Shown piece by piece: positions 8,718-19,989 of a stretch of 64,000 nucleotides of DNA (position 1 is its first letter; each line of letters begins with the position of its first letter). The notes under the pieces are model-generated. The model saw nothing but the letters and a program-made list of their open reading frames with translations. It ran no database searches and was not told the origin of the DNA. A program made the translations under genes and the position numbers. This stretch comes from Allomyces arbusculus. Taxonomy: Eukaryota > Blastocladiomycota > Blastocladiomycetes > Blastocladiales > Blastocladiaceae. Location of the stretch: contig JADHYV010000002.1 of NCBI GenBank assembly GCA_027604705.1, positions 744,001 to 808,000 of the forward strand, written 5' to 3'.

Positions 8718-10953
8718 ATGTCCGAAGCCAATCTCGCCGCCGCTTCAGACGGCGCACGTCCCGCTAACATCCAGCCCGAAGCCGCCACCGCGGCCAAGGC
8801 CCCCGGCTCGCCCGCTGCCGACTCGGCGCACGTGGAGAGCGACGGCGACAAGGACGTTGTCATGACCAACGACCACAACGCCGAGAACAACGATGATGAC
8901 GACGCCGGGATTGCGTCCGACCACGAGAACGATGGCAACGACGATCTGCAACGGCAGCGCCGCGAGAACATGAAGGGGCTCAAGGCACTCATGGACGGTA
9001 CGAGAGTGCTGCTCCCTTGGTCGCCGTGGCCGCGGTAGTGACTCGATGGCTTTTCATCGTCTCTGACACGACATACTTGTCCAGGCATCGGCATCCGCGC
9101 ATCGACCATCATCAAGCGCGGGCCCATGACCACGGCCATGCCCGCACGCCGCGCAGCCAACCGCAAGAAGCTGGGCCCGCGCGCGCGCAAGGACGACGAC
9201 GATGACGATGAGACTGACAGCGGCGATGACAGCGACGAGTACGAGCCCGAGCGCGAATCGCCACGGCGGTCGACGCGAAAGCGTGGCGCCGCGCGCATGG
9301 TACGTGCATATGGGCCATGGATGTGCATGGGGTCTGAATGCTGACAATCTCTCCCCCCCCCCCCCCTCCCCGCGCCCTTTTTTCCCCAGAGCGACGCGAG
9401 CGACGACGATGACGACGACGACGGCCCGTCCGGCCGCAAGCAGTCGACCAAGCGGCAGAAGAGCGAAGGCAAGCAGCGGCGCGCGGCCGGCACGAACCCG
9501 AGCTTGCTGCCCTACCGGCCCTTCAAGCAGAATATCTTTGGCGCGATCCCGAACGTGCCCGTCGGCGCGCTGTTCCGATTCCGGCAAGACGCTGGCGTGC
9601 GTACTTTTTTGCCCACGATGTGCGCTCGGGTATCATTGACTCACGCTGCTCTTTCCACACCTGCAGTACGCGGGCGTGCATCGCCCGACGGTCGCCGGCA
9701 TCCATGGCAGTGCCAAGGACGGATGCTACAGCATTGCGGTCAACGGTGTCTGTACTCTCTGTCCGCTCTCCTCGCTGCGATGTGCCCGCATATTGACCTG
9801 TTCTGCCCGCTCCAGGGGTATCCCGAAGACGTTGACACGGGCGACACGATCACGTTCACGGGCTCTGGCGGCCGCGACCTCCGCGGCACGCCCGGCAACC
9901 AAAAGAATCTACGCACGGCGCCGCAAACGTTCGACATGCCGCTCAATGATACCAATGCGTCGCTCGTCAAGTCCAAGGAGACGGGGAAACCGATTCGCGT
10001 GATTCGAGGGTACAAGTCGGGCTTTGAGTTTGCGCCGCAGAATTGCTATCGGTGCGTTTCGTCCCTTTCGTTCCACCTTGTGCTGTTGCTTGGCGCGTGC
10101 CACTGACAGTTCACCCCACCCGCGACGCAGTTATGACGGCCTTTACCAGTGCACCGATTGGACCCGCGAGCCCGGGTCGACCGGGTACTTGGTCTACCGG
10201 TTCACGCTCGAGCGGCTCGAGGGCCAGACGCCGTTTGCCGACTTGCCGCGAGCGATGGACTCGGTAAAGTGGAGGGAACTCGAGGCCGAAATTCGCGCGC
10301 TCAACGCTGCGCCGGCCGCCGAAAGCGGGAGCGATGACGACGAGGAGAACGGCAGTGGCGACGCGCAAGCCGACGGCGAGGCCTCGACGTCGGCCACAGC
10401 CAACTTGGCGCCCGCGCCACCCGCTCGTCGGCGCAACCGTGCCACGGCCGCATCGTCATCATCCTCTTCAGCTCCTGCTCCCGCCGCGGCATCCGACGCG
10501 GCGCCAGCGGCGCCACCGCGCCCACTCACGCGGTCGACAGCGCGGACGACTGTCGAAGTCATTGCAACGGTGGCCGTCCCGGTCCCGGAACGCCGCTCCA
10601 CGCGCCGCCGTGCGGCTGCGCACGTAACGGAGCCTGCCCAGCAGCAGCCGACACCGGCCTCCTCGGCCAGTGCGAGTTCGGCTCGGGCGTCGGGTTCGAC
10701 CAGATCGACGCGAGCTGCGGCCGCGCAAGCACTCGCGTCTGCTCAGCAACTTACGCCGGCGGCATCGACCAGTGCCAGCCCGGCTCGAGCGCCGGCGTCG
10801 ACCAGATCAACGCGAGCGACCGCGGCCGCAGCTAGACCGACGCGCGCAGCGGCGAAACTGACTGCGGCACCAGCGAGATCCATGCGCTCATCCGCCCGGG
10901 CGGCTTCCAGTCCCGAGGAATCTGGTTTGCGTCGATCCCCGCGCCAACGCTGA
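8718..10953 (+). CDS. SRA/YDG-domain protein, UHRF-like methyl-DNA reader
   Basis: Six exons close in phase to 613 residues: 8718-8997, 9085-9299, 9390-9596, 9667-9747, 9816-10051 and 10131-10953. The SRA domain (about residues 205-390) has all the landmarks: GVHRPTVAGIHG, GCYSIAVNGGYPEDVDTGD, FTGSGGRDLRG, GKPIRVIRG and the signature YDGLYQCTDW. In UHRF1 this fold flips 5-methylcytosine out of hemimethylated DNA. The first 200 residues are acidic (long Asp runs) with basic patches. The last 200 are Ala/Ser/Thr-rich with repeated ARASGSTRSTRA-like basic units. No RING, PHD or Tudor segment is visible, so it is an SRA-only protein rather than a full UHRF1. Nuclear localisation and a role in DNA methylation upkeep are inferred. 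Its 3' end faces CFAP44, 209 bp away. Confidence 0.9.
9353..9366. repeat. poly-C run in an intron
   Basis: Fourteen C in a row, inside the intron 9300-9389 of the SRA gene, just upstream of a T-rich stretch and the CAG acceptor. It acts as an unusually C-heavy polypyrimidine tract and is likely to vary in length. Confidence 0.85.
10655..10830 (+). repeat. imperfect tandem repeat in the SRA protein tail
   Basis: Two copies of a unit of about 96 bp encode related segments around SARASGSTRSTRA and PARAPASTRSTRA, each followed by an Ala-rich run. The units diverge at many third positions, so this is an old in-frame duplication in a disordered basic tail. Confidence 0.6.
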
Positions 10954-11162
10954 TGACTGTGACGGTTGCGATTTGTGCCCTGCTTCTTGGTGTCGTTATT
11001 TTTTGGTTGCGCATGATCTGCGCTGTTGTTTCCTTCAAACCGCCATTTTATCTATTGGCTCTTTTCTTGGGCAGAGCCAGTAAGAGACGGTGTTTTTTGT
11101 TGTCTGGAAATCAAGTTCAAAGATTTCGTTTCGACTTGATTTTTTTGTCCACCCACGCACAC

Positions 11163-14100
11163 TCAGGCCAAAGTCGGCGAGTCTCCAGTCCCATTCGCTC
11201 CATCCTCGGCACTGCCCATCATCGCGCTCACCACCTCTAACGGCTCGGGTCTCACCGACTTGCTCGTGGCCGGCGACGCCCCACCCGCCATTGTCGCCAA
11301 GGATTTCCCCATCGGTGCCCGGGCATGCCGGACTGGCAACGCCGGCCGCGGCGCCGTGGGCTTGCGCATCATGTCGGCAAGCTCACGCTTGAGCGCCTCG
11401 ATATGCTCGGCCTGAACACGAATCGTGTCGAGCAGCCGCTCGCGCTCAATCACGTCCTGCTTGGCCGGCCCGCTAAATTCGGCCGTGACTGACTCCTGCT
11501 CGGCGTCGAGCGCCGACTCGATGCGTTTTTTGCGCTGCGTCAGATCGTAGATGGTGTTGAGCCGCTCCGTGTTGGTCACGATGCTCGCCGTGAGTTCCTT
11601 TTTCAGGGCCGCGATTTTTTTCTGGGCAAGAGAGAAGCGGGAACGCAATCAGTGAGAGGAAGACAGGGTGGAGGGTCTCGCGAAGGTCGAGATAATGCAC
11701 ACCTCCCACTTTTCGAGCTTGGCCGTATACTGCTTCTCCTTGGCTGCGAGCTGCTGGCGCAGGTCCTCGGCCGCCTTGTTCATGCCCATGCGCTCGAGCT
11801 TTTCCAAGTCGACAATGCGGCCAAACTTGAGCATTTGCACCTCGGCGCACTTGCCCTCGAGCTCTTGTAGCTATTGGAGGAGAAAAAATGGGTGAGGGGG
11901 TGTCGATCATTTGCGAGCGGGCTAGCGACCCCGTACCTTGCTCTTCTTCTCCTTGCGCAGCGCGAGTAGGTTGACATGCTCGCGCTTGAGCTCCTTGTGG
12001 TCCTTGCGCACCTGCTCCGTCTCCTGCTCCGTCTCCTTGATGCGCTCCTGCAGCATGTCGAGCCCGTTGTCGGGGAACACGAGCGCGTTCGCCAAATCCT
12101 CGTCAAGGTACTGGATCTGGTGGAACGCGAGCGGGACCTGCAAAGGGAACAATACGCGGTGAGCGGATGTGTGGATGAGGAACACCAAGATGACCTTGAA
12201 ACGCACCACAACGTCAAGCTCGTTAAGCTTCTGCTGCTTCTGCGTCTGGAACTCTTGAATCTCCATGTCGGTCTGCTTGAGCGCAGCCGCAATCACCTTC
12301 TCCTTCTTGCCGAAAATCTCGTTATCCTTTTTGAATGTCTCAATCGCCTTTTGCACGTCGGCCAAATCATCTTCCAGATCCAGTCGACGGTCGCGCAGCG
12401 CGAGCACCTGAGCGTGCATGTTCGGGTCGCACCCGGGCGGACACTCGTCCGATACGGCTTCGTCGCCGCTCGGGTCATCGTCCGAATCGTCATCGTCGTC
12501 CGACTCTTCCTCCTCGGACTCTTCCTCGTCGTGCAGCTCGTCGTCGCCCTCGGTGCGACCCACGGCCGCGTCGGCAGCACGGCCCGTGTCCTTGCGCCGC
12601 TTGCGCTTGACTTTCTTGCGAAACATCTTGACGAGCAAGTCCTCGTGCTTGTTACCGTCGCCAATCACCTTGGCCAGCTGATCCTCGATCTCCTTGCGCG
12701 TCTCGGCCGCCTGTTCAATGTCGTGCCGCTTTTCAGCGATTTTGGCCTGAATGTCGAGAATCTACACGAGCAGCAAACGCAAGTGTGAGCTTGATCGCAC
12801 AGAAAAGGGGCATGATTCCCGACGGCCGCGCCGTACTTTGGCGTCAATGTCGGCCTTCTCCGACAGCTTGACCATGAGCTTTTCCGACAGTTGCTGGTCG
12901 TGCTTTTCAAACTCCTTGAGCAGCCGCCATTCCTTGAACAGCAGCAGCAGCCGCATCTCGCCTGCGTGAATGTCGGATGCAACCGACACGCGCTCCACGC
13001 ACATGGCCTCGAGCACCGTATCGAATTGCTGCGCGCTTGTCGTATTTTTCTGGTTGCCGGGAACGCGCAAGCGTCAGTCTGGTCGCGAGGTGGACAATCA
13101 TGGTTGAGTCAGGCGCCGACGCACCTTTTCCAGGACGCCCAGCTCGTACTCGAGACACTTGATCCGGCGCTTCCGGTCGGCCATGTCTTGCGGCGACAGC
13201 TCCACCGTCGAATCCTGCGGCCAGATTTGCCGCAGCCGGTGCAGAGCGCGAGACGACGTGTCTGGCTTGTTCGCGGCAGCGAGCGGAGCCTAAGATCGGA
13301 GGCAAGTTTGTTCAGCGAGAATCTGCACCAGCAGTGCATGAAGTAAAAGAATAATATGAAAATAACAATTGATGGAGAGCAAAGGAGTCACGAACCTCGA
13401 GAACAGGTGACGAAAACACACGCGATCCGGCTGACGGCACGCCGAGCTCCGCCAAGTCGGCCTCAATCCGCTGAATCTGCTGGTTGCGCTCGAGAATGGC
13501 CTCGCACAACGCGGCCTTGCGCTTCTTGAGCGTCTGCACCTTGCGGTTGAACGACTAGACAAGCACCACATCATGAAAACGTGAGCCTTGCGGTCTTTTC
13601 CCTCCCTCCCCAGCATCCCCGCGACTCCGACATACCTCCATAATCCGAATCAAGCTCTCCTGGAGTAAAATGATCTGCTTGCGTTTCATTTCCGCGTTGA
13701 CGCGCTCGTTTTCGGGGACAATGTAGTTCTTGTCCATTTTCAGCTTGTAGTCGCCCATGTGCGTCTCGGCGTACCGGATCGCCGCCACGTCGCGCGGGTC
13801 CTCGCTCGCGGAACTCGGCTTGCTGTTCATGAGCTGTTTCCATTGCTCGAGCCGCTCGGCCTTGATGCGACGCCGTTCCTCGAGCCGCGCGGCGTGGTCC
13901 ATGCGGCTGTCGTTCTGGGGAACAGAGATATCAAAGGGTGGATGAGATTAAGGCGAGGAAAGACGGGGAAACGAGGTTGTGGGGAGCCAGACCTTGGTCG
14001 GCGCCGCGGTTGTCGCCGCAAAACTGGCCGGCGCGATACTGGGTCGCGGCCGGTCGGTATCGGTCTTGGCGTGCAGGTGCGCCTGAATAGAGTAAAAGTG

Positions 14101-17100
14101 TGGGCGTCAGTTCAGTCAGCGTCAATGGGAGCAGCGCGCCGTATCGAGCGAGTACCTTGTTCGGCTGTGCGGCTTGCTGGCTCGAGCCGTTGGGCTGATG
14201 CCTGGCATCGGCCTCGGCCGCATCGCCAGGCGGCGGAGCAAGTGCTCGGCTCACTTCGCTCGACTCGATGCGCTCGGTGCGGAACGAGAAGAGCTGCAGT
14301 CCGTTCTGTCACAACAACTGAGAGCGTGAAATCATAATCCAGAAAGGTAATCGCACCCGCTGCGAGCATGGAGGGGCAAGAGTACCTGGATGCTCTCAAC
14401 CATTTCCACCTCGGACAGGACCGAGTCGTAGTAGCGCTTCTTGAGTTTGCGCAGAGCAATCGAGACCTTTTCGCAACTCCAGAGCATGTGGTTATGCACC
14501 TTTTGCACCTTGGCCTCGGTCTCGAGAGCTACAAATTGGAAAGACACGACGCGTCAGTGTGAGTCCTCTCCCCACCAAGCCCGACGGCAAACGTACCAAT
14601 GCGCTCGACCAACCCCGGATCAATTTGAAACGCCATGTTTGGCACGCGCAACCCTTCCGGCAACGCCTGATTCATCGCATACACGGCCTCAAACTCGCGC
14701 TGCAATTGCTCGACCTGCGCGAGCCGCGCACGCTTGCGGTGCTCGGCCAGCGCCGTCTCCTCGTCGAGTTTGGTCATCATTTTGGCCTCCTGGATCGTGT
14801 ACTTGTTGCTCAAGTCGTCAGCGTCCTCGAGCGGCGGTAGCGTAATCCCTTCGATATTGATCGCGCGGTGCACAAGATCGTCGAGGTTCGACTTGAAGAC
14901 AAACAGCCCGCCGTCGGCGCCGCCCGTCGTCAGGAGCGCGTCGTCGAACGTGGTTGCAACGCCCGTGATCGCGCCCGCGTGCACGTGCGACCGCCAATAG
15001 TACTCGTCGGCTGCATATACGGTCGTCTGGTGGCCGCCGGCATTGGCCAGGTTTACGTCGGCGTCGAACGTGATAGGCCGGTAGTAGACGGTCCCGTCGG
15101 CGCATCCGAGCAGGATCAACTTTCCAGAGGGAACGATGTGCAGCGCCGTCACGGGCGTGCGCAGCGTTAGCAGCAGCCGGCTGATTTTCGGATCGCTCAA
15201 AAGGCACGATCGCAGCTCGACTTGGCCGTCACTGCGCTCGATGGTCACAAGAATATGGTCTTGCTCCGTGTAGACGGCGTGCGTGAGCCGGTACGTGATG
15301 GCCGGTGTGGTCGGCACGGTGGCGGGCGCACCGTCGCTTGGCTTGGCCTCGGTGGACTCGGCAGGTGCCGCAGCAGTCGCAGCTGCGGGCTGCCCGTCGG
15401 TTACTTGCCCCTGCGTAATCTGCACCGCAATCGTCGGCTCGAGATACTTTTGCAGCGTCCATGGCGCGAGCTCGTAATCGGCCTCCGGGATCACGAAATT
15501 ATGCTCCTTTTCGTACTGCTTGTCGAGATTCACCTGCAACTGATACATGTCGCCCGTCGGCGTCAATACCAGGAACCGGCCGCGAATCCGATTCGTCGTC
15601 GACTTGACCTGCGAATCGAGCGCCCAGACGAGACTCTGAATCTCAAACGGCAGCTTGATGAGCCCCACCGGCGAAATCACGACTTTGCGGTCGAAAATAG
15701 CCGGGACCGTATTGGGCAGCCGCAACGCAAAGACAAACACGGTGCCAGCAGCGCCCGCCGTGGCCATGACCGTCGCGTCCGACGAAAATGCAATCGCGAC
15801 GACGGCGTGCGCGTGCGGGCGAAACGCGTGTGTCCTTGCGATCCCGAGCGTGTTCTTTGTGGGTTTATCGGCATGCCGGAAAAACCGCACGCTGCCGTCG
15901 TCAAACCCAGCGACCAATGCACACCCGAGCCCGTCGAGGTGCTTGGGCGCATATTTGATGGCCGTCCCAGGCACCGAGTGCTTGACAACCGCCAGGGCAT
16001 TGCGCGTGAGCGGATCGTGCAGTCGCACCGACCCGTCCCGTCCGACGGATGTCAGGTAATGGTGTGCAAACGAGTAATCGAGCGCGGCCACTTGGTCGGC
16101 GTGGAAGTAGGCTATCCGCTCACTCGACCGTTTCGCGAGATCGACGCGCCATAGACCGCCCGTCGCGTCAACAACCAGGTACTCGCTCTCCGAGTCGGGC
16201 ACAGCGCGCGCGCACTTGATGCGCACGTCCTTGCCAATGTGTAGTTCGGCCGTGGGCTCAATTTCGTAGACGATCGTGGCCGTCGCGGCTTTACCTTCAG
16301 TGTTGGGCTCCGGGCCCTCGATCGCATCCAAGTCCCACACGCGCATGTACCCGTCGTCGCCGGCCGTGATCAGGTCGCCGTTGCGCACGATGCACGTCTC
16401 GATACTGCCGGCATGGCACTTGCGTGCGCCGGGGCCCGCAACTTCGCATTTGATGAACCCGCCGTCCCATAGGAGCAAATTGCCTGTTTCGGTACCGGCA
16501 AGCACGCGGCCGCTTGGCAGGAAGACAAAGCACGGAATGTCGGTGAGTTCAGTTGCGCCAAACTTGCCGAGGACGCCCTGCAACTTTAGACCAGTGAACG
16601 TGGCCGCCATGCGCCAGAACTTGATGTGGCCCATGCCGGACGTGACGAGCACCTGGTCGTTGGTCGGGTTGAAGGCGACATGGTGCACGTCCTGCGAAAA
16701 GGCTTTACTGCGCAGCACGACGCGCTCGCGGCGCCAGTCCCAGACGGTGAGCGTGTAGTCAGGTTCGGCAGCGACCGACGCAAGCGAAGCGCCGTCCTGG
16801 CTGAACGCGAGCATCGTAAACGACTTTTCGGCGCCGTGACGCAGCACGCGGAACAGGCGCAGGTCCGGGAAGCTGTAGAGGTATATGTTGGGTCCATTTG
16901 CGTGCGTCTCGGCGAGCGCGACGAGATTGCGTGCCGGGTGGACGGCAACGGCCGAGATGCCCCCGCATCGTAGGCCCTGGAGCAGGCGCTGCTCGTGCGA
17001 TACGATGTTGAGAAAGACGGCGACGTTGCTGACGGCATAGACGACGACAGTCGGCGACAGGAAGACGAGCGAGGACCGGCGCGAAGCCGGGAAGCCCAGA

Positions 17101-17252
17101 GCGTGCGCGAGCGTCAGGCGGTCGCGCTCGAGCTCGCCGGGAGCGTGCGGACGGACAAGGGAGTCGTCGGGGTAGAAGAGACCGTCGTCGGCCAGGTCGG
17201 GCACCTCGAGCGGCGGCACGTCAAAGGCGTCGTGATCCATGGCAGAGGTCAT
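11163..17252 (-). CDS. CFAP44: cilia- and flagella-associated protein 44 (CFAP44/WDR52)
   Basis: Axonemal protein; with CFAP43 it is part of the tether/tether-head complex near inner-arm dynein f. Twelve exons close in phase to 1745 residues (human about 1854): 17252-14597, 14528-14386, 14305-14156, 14082-13993, 13914-13636, 13554-13396, 13289-13125, 13049-12837, 12761-12207, 12137-11937, 11870-11703 and 11621-11163. Residues 1 to about 800 are WD-repeat propellers (for example FSQDGASLASV, TLTVWDW, DGYMRVWDLD, DGSVRLHDP). The rest is coiled coil with a Glu/Asp-rich linker. The family segment ECPPGCDPNMHAQVLALRD (exon 9) is diagnostic for CFAP43/44. Introns are 66-106 nt. The large first exon holds the whole propeller region and all coiled-coil exons are small. 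The start Met lies 325 bp from the divergent EME1 start. Confidence 0.9.
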
Positions 17253-17577
17253 GGTTAGAGTTGAACTGCGGCGGGTCGTCGATCATGGACGATGCTGAAT
17301 GGGCGGGATGCTGAAGTTGCAGATCATGATCAGCGCTTGACAGCAGCGGGTTGGTTTCATTTTGCGGTGGATCCAAAGCAACGCGGTCAAGCCGTCGGTG
17401 ATGGTGGTGACAGGCCTGTGCCTCACTAAAGCTTCCTCGAGTCTCATCGAGTCGAGCCTGAGCACCCGGGAGCAAACCATCGAATTGACAACATTAAATC
17501 ACTCATCCGCTTGATCACGACGACGTGCTTCACCATCGAATCGCGACTGCGCGCGACTTGCTGCAAAAAGTTCCAAG
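17253..17577. promoter_or_regulatory. divergent promoter region of CFAP44 and EME1
   Basis: 325 bp separate the two start codons, so both promoters must lie here. I see no clear TATA box or other named element. Sharing between a flagellar and a repair gene is positional only. Confidence 0.45.
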
Positions 17578-19889
17578 ATGTCGCGCGGCCCCACTGCCAC
17601 CATTGTCCTGGACGACTCGAGCCCCGAACCTGAACTGCCGCCGTCCCCACCGCCGCGCGTGCCCGTTCCAGCGCGGGTCCTGTCACCTTCCCCGCCTCCA
17701 GCATGGGCCCCGTCGCCTTCCCCGCCTCCAGTCTGGGTTCCGTCGCCTTCCCCACCCCATGCCGTTCCCGCGCGCCCTGCACCGCCAATTCCATTCTACG
17801 ATCTCGACGACGACGACAATGGCGACGACGACGATATTATCATCGTCTCCTCCAACAAACCAGCAGTGGCACGGCCGCCGAGCCCTGTAAGACCCAGACT
17901 TCTGCCGAACCCGAGACCCTTGCCACCCGCGCCGCCCGCACGCCCCGCATCAAGGACGAGCACCTACTCGTTCGACCAGGCGCACGAACTCGATGACGAT
18001 CACTGGGCGACCGCGCTGATTCGGCCGCGGGGCGCTGTCACCGTCTCACCATCCCAACGCGCTCCCGTACCGGCGCGCGCATCGGCACACGCGGCGCCGC
18101 CACGACGCTCGACCGACCTCGACGACTTGCCGGAATTGGACTATGATGCCGTCACGGCCCGACGCTCGGGATCGCGTCTGTTACGACCTGGCACTCCGCC
18201 GCTAGCTGCGCTCATTCGTGGCAGCGCAAGCCCTCCTCCGCGGCTCATGCCCGCGGCACCGGCGGCTCGGTTGTCACCGTCGAACGAGTTTGCTGCGCCT
18301 TTGCCGCCCGCACGCGCTGCGCTGTTGCCGCGAGCCGGATCGACGGGGACCAAGCGCCGGCTCGATGATGCCGAGCGTGAGGAGCGGGTTCGTAGATTTG
18401 GTCGACTGTCGCGGCACTACGGACCAAATTCACTCTCAATCAATTTCGCCTAGGAACGGGAAAAGGGGGCTGAAAAAAGGCGAAAAGTGGGACCATTTTT
18501 CGGCCTAATTGTCTCGCAGTCGTGGACTCACATTGAGATCACGGTTCGGCTGCAGGAGGAGGAAAAGGAGCGCAAGCGCCAAGAACGGGGACAAGCGCAA
18601 CTCGAAAAAGAGCGGGAAATGGAACGCAAGCGAAAAGAGCGTGAACAGGCCAAGCAGGCGAAAGATCAGGAAAAGGAGCTGCGCAAGGTTCGGCTCTACC
18701 TGCCCCTCGATTGCGTTTGTAAAGTGAACTGCGGCTCACCCATTTACCCATTTCTTGTTCATGATTGCTAGAGCTTCCGCGACGCTAACAAAGAGCGCAC
18801 AAAGCAAGACTACGCCCAGGAGCTGCGCGCCTACTACCACCCGGACCTGGTCGCACCGCCCTTAAACGCGGCCGGGATCATCAACGCCCTCCGCGACTGC
18901 GGTGCTCATCCCATCGAGAGCGCTATGGCCGCGCCCACGCACAGTATCGTCTGGGAGCGCACGCGCAAGCACGAGTACGACGAGGACCTGGAAATGTGGG
19001 TGCCCCTGCCGCACGCGATTACCGTCGACGAGCCGCTACTCGTCATGGTGTGGGATGGCAAGTCGCTTGGCGACATTGTGCAGCGCGATCCGGATCACGT
19101 GCCCAAACTCTTGCGGCCATACATGGCCAAGCGGAAATGCGCCGTGATTGTAGAAGACATGGACGCGTGGGTCAAGAAAGAGCGCGCACGCGAGCAGCGC
19201 GAGTTTCGGGCCAATATTCGCCGTGGACCGGCTGGTGGTGGGGTGGAGCCTGGGGCGAGGACTGCTGCGGGCCAGTGGCAACAGGTTTTGGATGCGATCG
19301 AGGATTGGCGGCTCGTCCACCATATTCTGCTCTTCACGACCAAGAACCACGTCGAGACGATTGCATTGATGTCGACCCTGACACTCGAGCTGGCCGCAAC
19401 GCCATACACGTACGATTTGCTTTCACCGACCGCTCCCCATCCCCGCGCAACTCACTTTCCCTCGCTTGTCGTCGTCCACCGCCCATTGAGTAAGACTCGG
19501 AACAAGAGCGGCAGTATCTGCGCAGATGTCACGGTCCGCAGCGGCGAGAACGTTGGTGACACGTGGGTCAAGTTCCTCAAACGCATCGACCGTGTCTCCG
19601 AGGACGCGGCCGAAACGATTGCTCGGTTCTACCCGACCATGGGTAAGCTGTACGAGGCCTACCTGGCCAACCCGGCCGCGGCCCCGTCACTGCTCGAAAA
19701 CCTCCAGGCACGTTTGATTTACGCGCTCGGATGGGCGCTGCCACTTTTTGTCGCAAACTGACATTCCGTCGTGCTCAGATCTACCGCGACCGTGTCGCCC
19801 GCCGACTTGGCCCAGCCCTGTCGCGCAAGGTCTACTCGATTCTCATGAACGAGAACCCGCTGTACGAACCATACGGCGACAACAGGTGA
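17578..19889 (+). CDS. EME1: crossover junction endonuclease subunit EME1/MMS4
   Basis: Non-catalytic XPF-family partner of MUS81, cutting recombination intermediates and stalled forks. Exons 17578-18387, 18556-18687, 18772-19707 and 19779-19889 close in phase to 662 residues. Residues 1-270 are disordered and Pro/Ser-rich. The Glu/Arg/Lys-rich helix of exon 2 (EKERKRQERGQAQLEKERE) precedes the nuclease-like domain, where HSIVWERTRKHEYDED and ITVDEPLLVMVWDG match the family. The helix-hairpin-helix part at the end contains GDTWVKFLKRIDRVSEDAAE and RRLGPALSRKVYSIL. The XPF catalytic ERKxxxD motif is absent, as expected for an EME1 subunit. The last intron is GC-AG (19708-19778). Two hydrophobic-plus-acidic motifs, TIVLDDSS (about 7-14) and DDIIIVSS (about 84-91), look like SUMO-interacting motifs. 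Confidence 0.85.
17680..17765 (+). repeat. 33-bp tandem repeat in EME1 exon 1
   Basis: About two and a half copies of a 33-bp unit encode PSPSPPPAWA / PSPSPPPVWV / PSPSPP. The nucleotide copies are nearly identical, so this is a recent in-frame expansion in the disordered N-terminus. Confidence 0.75.
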
Positions 19890-19894
19890 ATAAA
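19889..19894 (+). terminator. AATAAA poly(A) signal overlapping the EME1 stop
   Basis: AATAAA starts on the last base of the TGA stop (19887-19889). The convergent DRC10 gene ends at 19990, so EME1 has room for only a very short 3' UTR unless the transcripts overlap. Confidence 0.45.
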
Positions 19895-19989
19895 GACGAC
19901 AGAGAGTGAATGCAATTCGTGTCTTTGAAAAAACGGGAAAAAGTCGCGACACAAAGACAGTCCCTTCCGTCCAGTCCAACGACCCGCGC

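Noticed and set aside
15222-16154. 310-residue plus-strand frame across the CFAP44 propeller exon
   Set aside because: Opposite-strand shadow of the WD-repeat exon, with no splice or domain support.
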